Assembly (NCBI GenBank): GCA_947462515.1
Contig: CANHPJ010000093.1
Location: 1-6,935 of the forward strand
Source of the DNA: Bacteroidota bacterium
GTDB taxonomy: Bacteria > Bacteroidota > Bacteroidia > JACCXN01
DNA: 6,935 bases
Reading direction: 5' to 3'
Of the stretch, positions 6,646-6,935 are shown one piece after another. The translations under genes and the position numbers were made by a program. The notes under the pieces were generated by a model. That model saw nothing but the letters and a program-made list of their open reading frames with translations. It made no database searches and had not been told where the DNA came from. How positions within the stretch are numbered: position 1 is the first letter of the stretch; each line of letters starts with the position of its first letter.

Positions 6646-6738
6646 ATGGCAACTTTTACTCTTTTATTGGACAAAGGAGGAATTAAAAGAATGAAACAGA
6701 TCAATCCCAAAACTTGTGGGGTGATGGTAATAATTTAG
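6646..6738 (+). pseudogene. N-terminal remnant of a Bacteroidota tyrosine recombinase (integrase)
   Basis: From ATG at 6646 the translation begins MATFTLLLDKGGIKRMKQ and stops at TAG (6736-6738) after 30 codons. Many Bacteroidota tyrosine recombinases of conjugative elements and phages begin with this kind of arm-binding strand (M-A-T-x-x-x-x-L-D-x-R-R, then K-x-N/D-x-T-Y-P-I). The first ten residues fit well. After that the reading drifts, while the neighbouring frame supplies the expected KNET at about 6687-6698 and then stays open to TGA near 6785 without the usual YPI/KLRV text. This suggests a frame change followed by a deletion. No catalytic domain is present. The similarity is recalled from the family pattern and the match is short. 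The location just beyond a tRNA gene supports the idea. Confidence 0.42.
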
Positions 6739-6814
6739 CAAGGTTAAAAAGGAAAAAGTTAATATTTCCCCAAAACTTTTATACTTGATGGGTGAAAAGA
6801 TTAATTTCTATTTT

Positions 6815-6841
6815 TGTCGGACACTAGTGATATGAAATATC
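6815..6841. other. Possible end of an insertion element
   Basis: TGTCGGACA (6815-6823) is near-palindromic. It overlaps the 8-bp palindrome CACTAGTG (6822-6829) and is followed by a small hairpin, GATAT-GAA-ATATC (6829-6841). It sits between a disrupted recombinase remnant and the stop codon of a minus-strand gene, the position expected for a terminal inverted repeat flanking a transposase 3' end. The opposite end lies outside the window, so this cannot be confirmed here. Confidence 0.25.
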
Positions 6842-6856
6842 GGTTTTTATAAAGAT

Positions 6857-6935
6857 TTAAACAGCCACATTATTTTCTCTTAATGCATCATTTAAAGATG
6901 TTTTTAAATCTGTACTTTCTTTTCTTTTACCAATA
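6857..6935 (-). CDS. C-terminus of an unidentified protein, continuing beyond the right edge
   Basis: On the minus strand the frame is open from the window edge to TAA at 6857-6859. It reads 25 residues: IGKRKESTDLKTSLNDALREN followed by NVAV. The text is charged and helix-like with Bacteroidota-like codon choice, so a real C-terminus is likely despite the short length. No family is recognised. Given the recombinase remnant and possible element end beside it, a transposase is one candidate, but any gene oriented toward the tRNAs would look the same. Confidence 0.5.
   Translation of the reverse strand, partial: IGKRKESTDLKTSLNDALRENNVAV

Larger units (their letters stand above)
6545..6856. 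other. Gene-poor stretch with mobile-element remnants
   Basis: No intact gene is seen between the tRNA terminator and the minus-strand partial CDS. The region contains the 11-bp tandem repeat, the recombinase-like N-terminal remnant, and a possible element end around 6815-6829. No second copy of the tRNA-Arg 3' end, which would mark an attachment-site duplication, is visible here. Confidence 0.5.

Noticed and set aside
6673..6680. AAAGGAGG followed by ATG at 6691, a textbook Shine-Dalgarno and start
   Set aside because: The resulting frame is only 15 codons, it lies inside the recombinase-like reading frame, and the other genes in this window do not use strong Shine-Dalgarno sequences.

Overview
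The window is AT-rich, and its gene content points to the phylum Bacteroidota. Four things support this: an OmpA-family protein with the TPR / five-PD40-blade / carboxypeptidase-regulatory / OmpA_C architecture known from the type IX secretion protein PorE; a divergent PurM of the Bacteroidota kind followed by prfA and a type-2 pyrF; a clear TTTG-N19-TAnnTTTG promoter; and A/T-rich start regions without strong Shine-Dalgarno sequences. Within the phylum the gene order fits Bacteroidales/Marinilabiliales best, but the genus cannot be read from the sequence.

Layout. Positions 1-858 form a gene-poor, apparently decayed region. Its first ~380 bases read on the minus strand as pieces of one protein interrupted by a stop and frame changes. 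A doubtful 66-codon plus-strand ORF (397-597) and a weak hairpin follow. Positions 859-2814 encode a secreted, peptidoglycan-anchored PorE-like protein. A strong intrinsic terminator (2859-2897) lies only 11 nt before the next start codon. Then come purM-like (2909-4090), prfA (4137-5213) and pyrF (5304-6128), all on the plus strand with 46- and 90-nt gaps and no terminator seen between them, so probably one transcript. After pyrF, a near-ideal Bacteroidota promoter precedes tRNA-Pro(UGG) and tRNA-Arg(UCU), which are closed by a second strong terminator (6503-6544).

The right end (6545-6935) looks like a small scar of mobile DNA. It holds a perfect 11-bp tandem repeat with palindromic TTGCAA cores, a broken N-terminus resembling Bacteroidota tyrosine recombinases, a possible insertion-element end, and the C-terminus of an unidentified minus-strand gene leaving the window. 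Its position just past a tRNA gene fits the usual integration preference of such recombinases.

The housekeeping cluster links purine synthesis (AIR synthase), translation termination (RF1) and UMP synthesis (OMP decarboxylase). The most unusual points are the terminator directly upstream of purM, which leaves almost no room for a conventional promoter, and the decayed recombinase next to the tRNA pair. I found no convincing evidence for a wholly new system.
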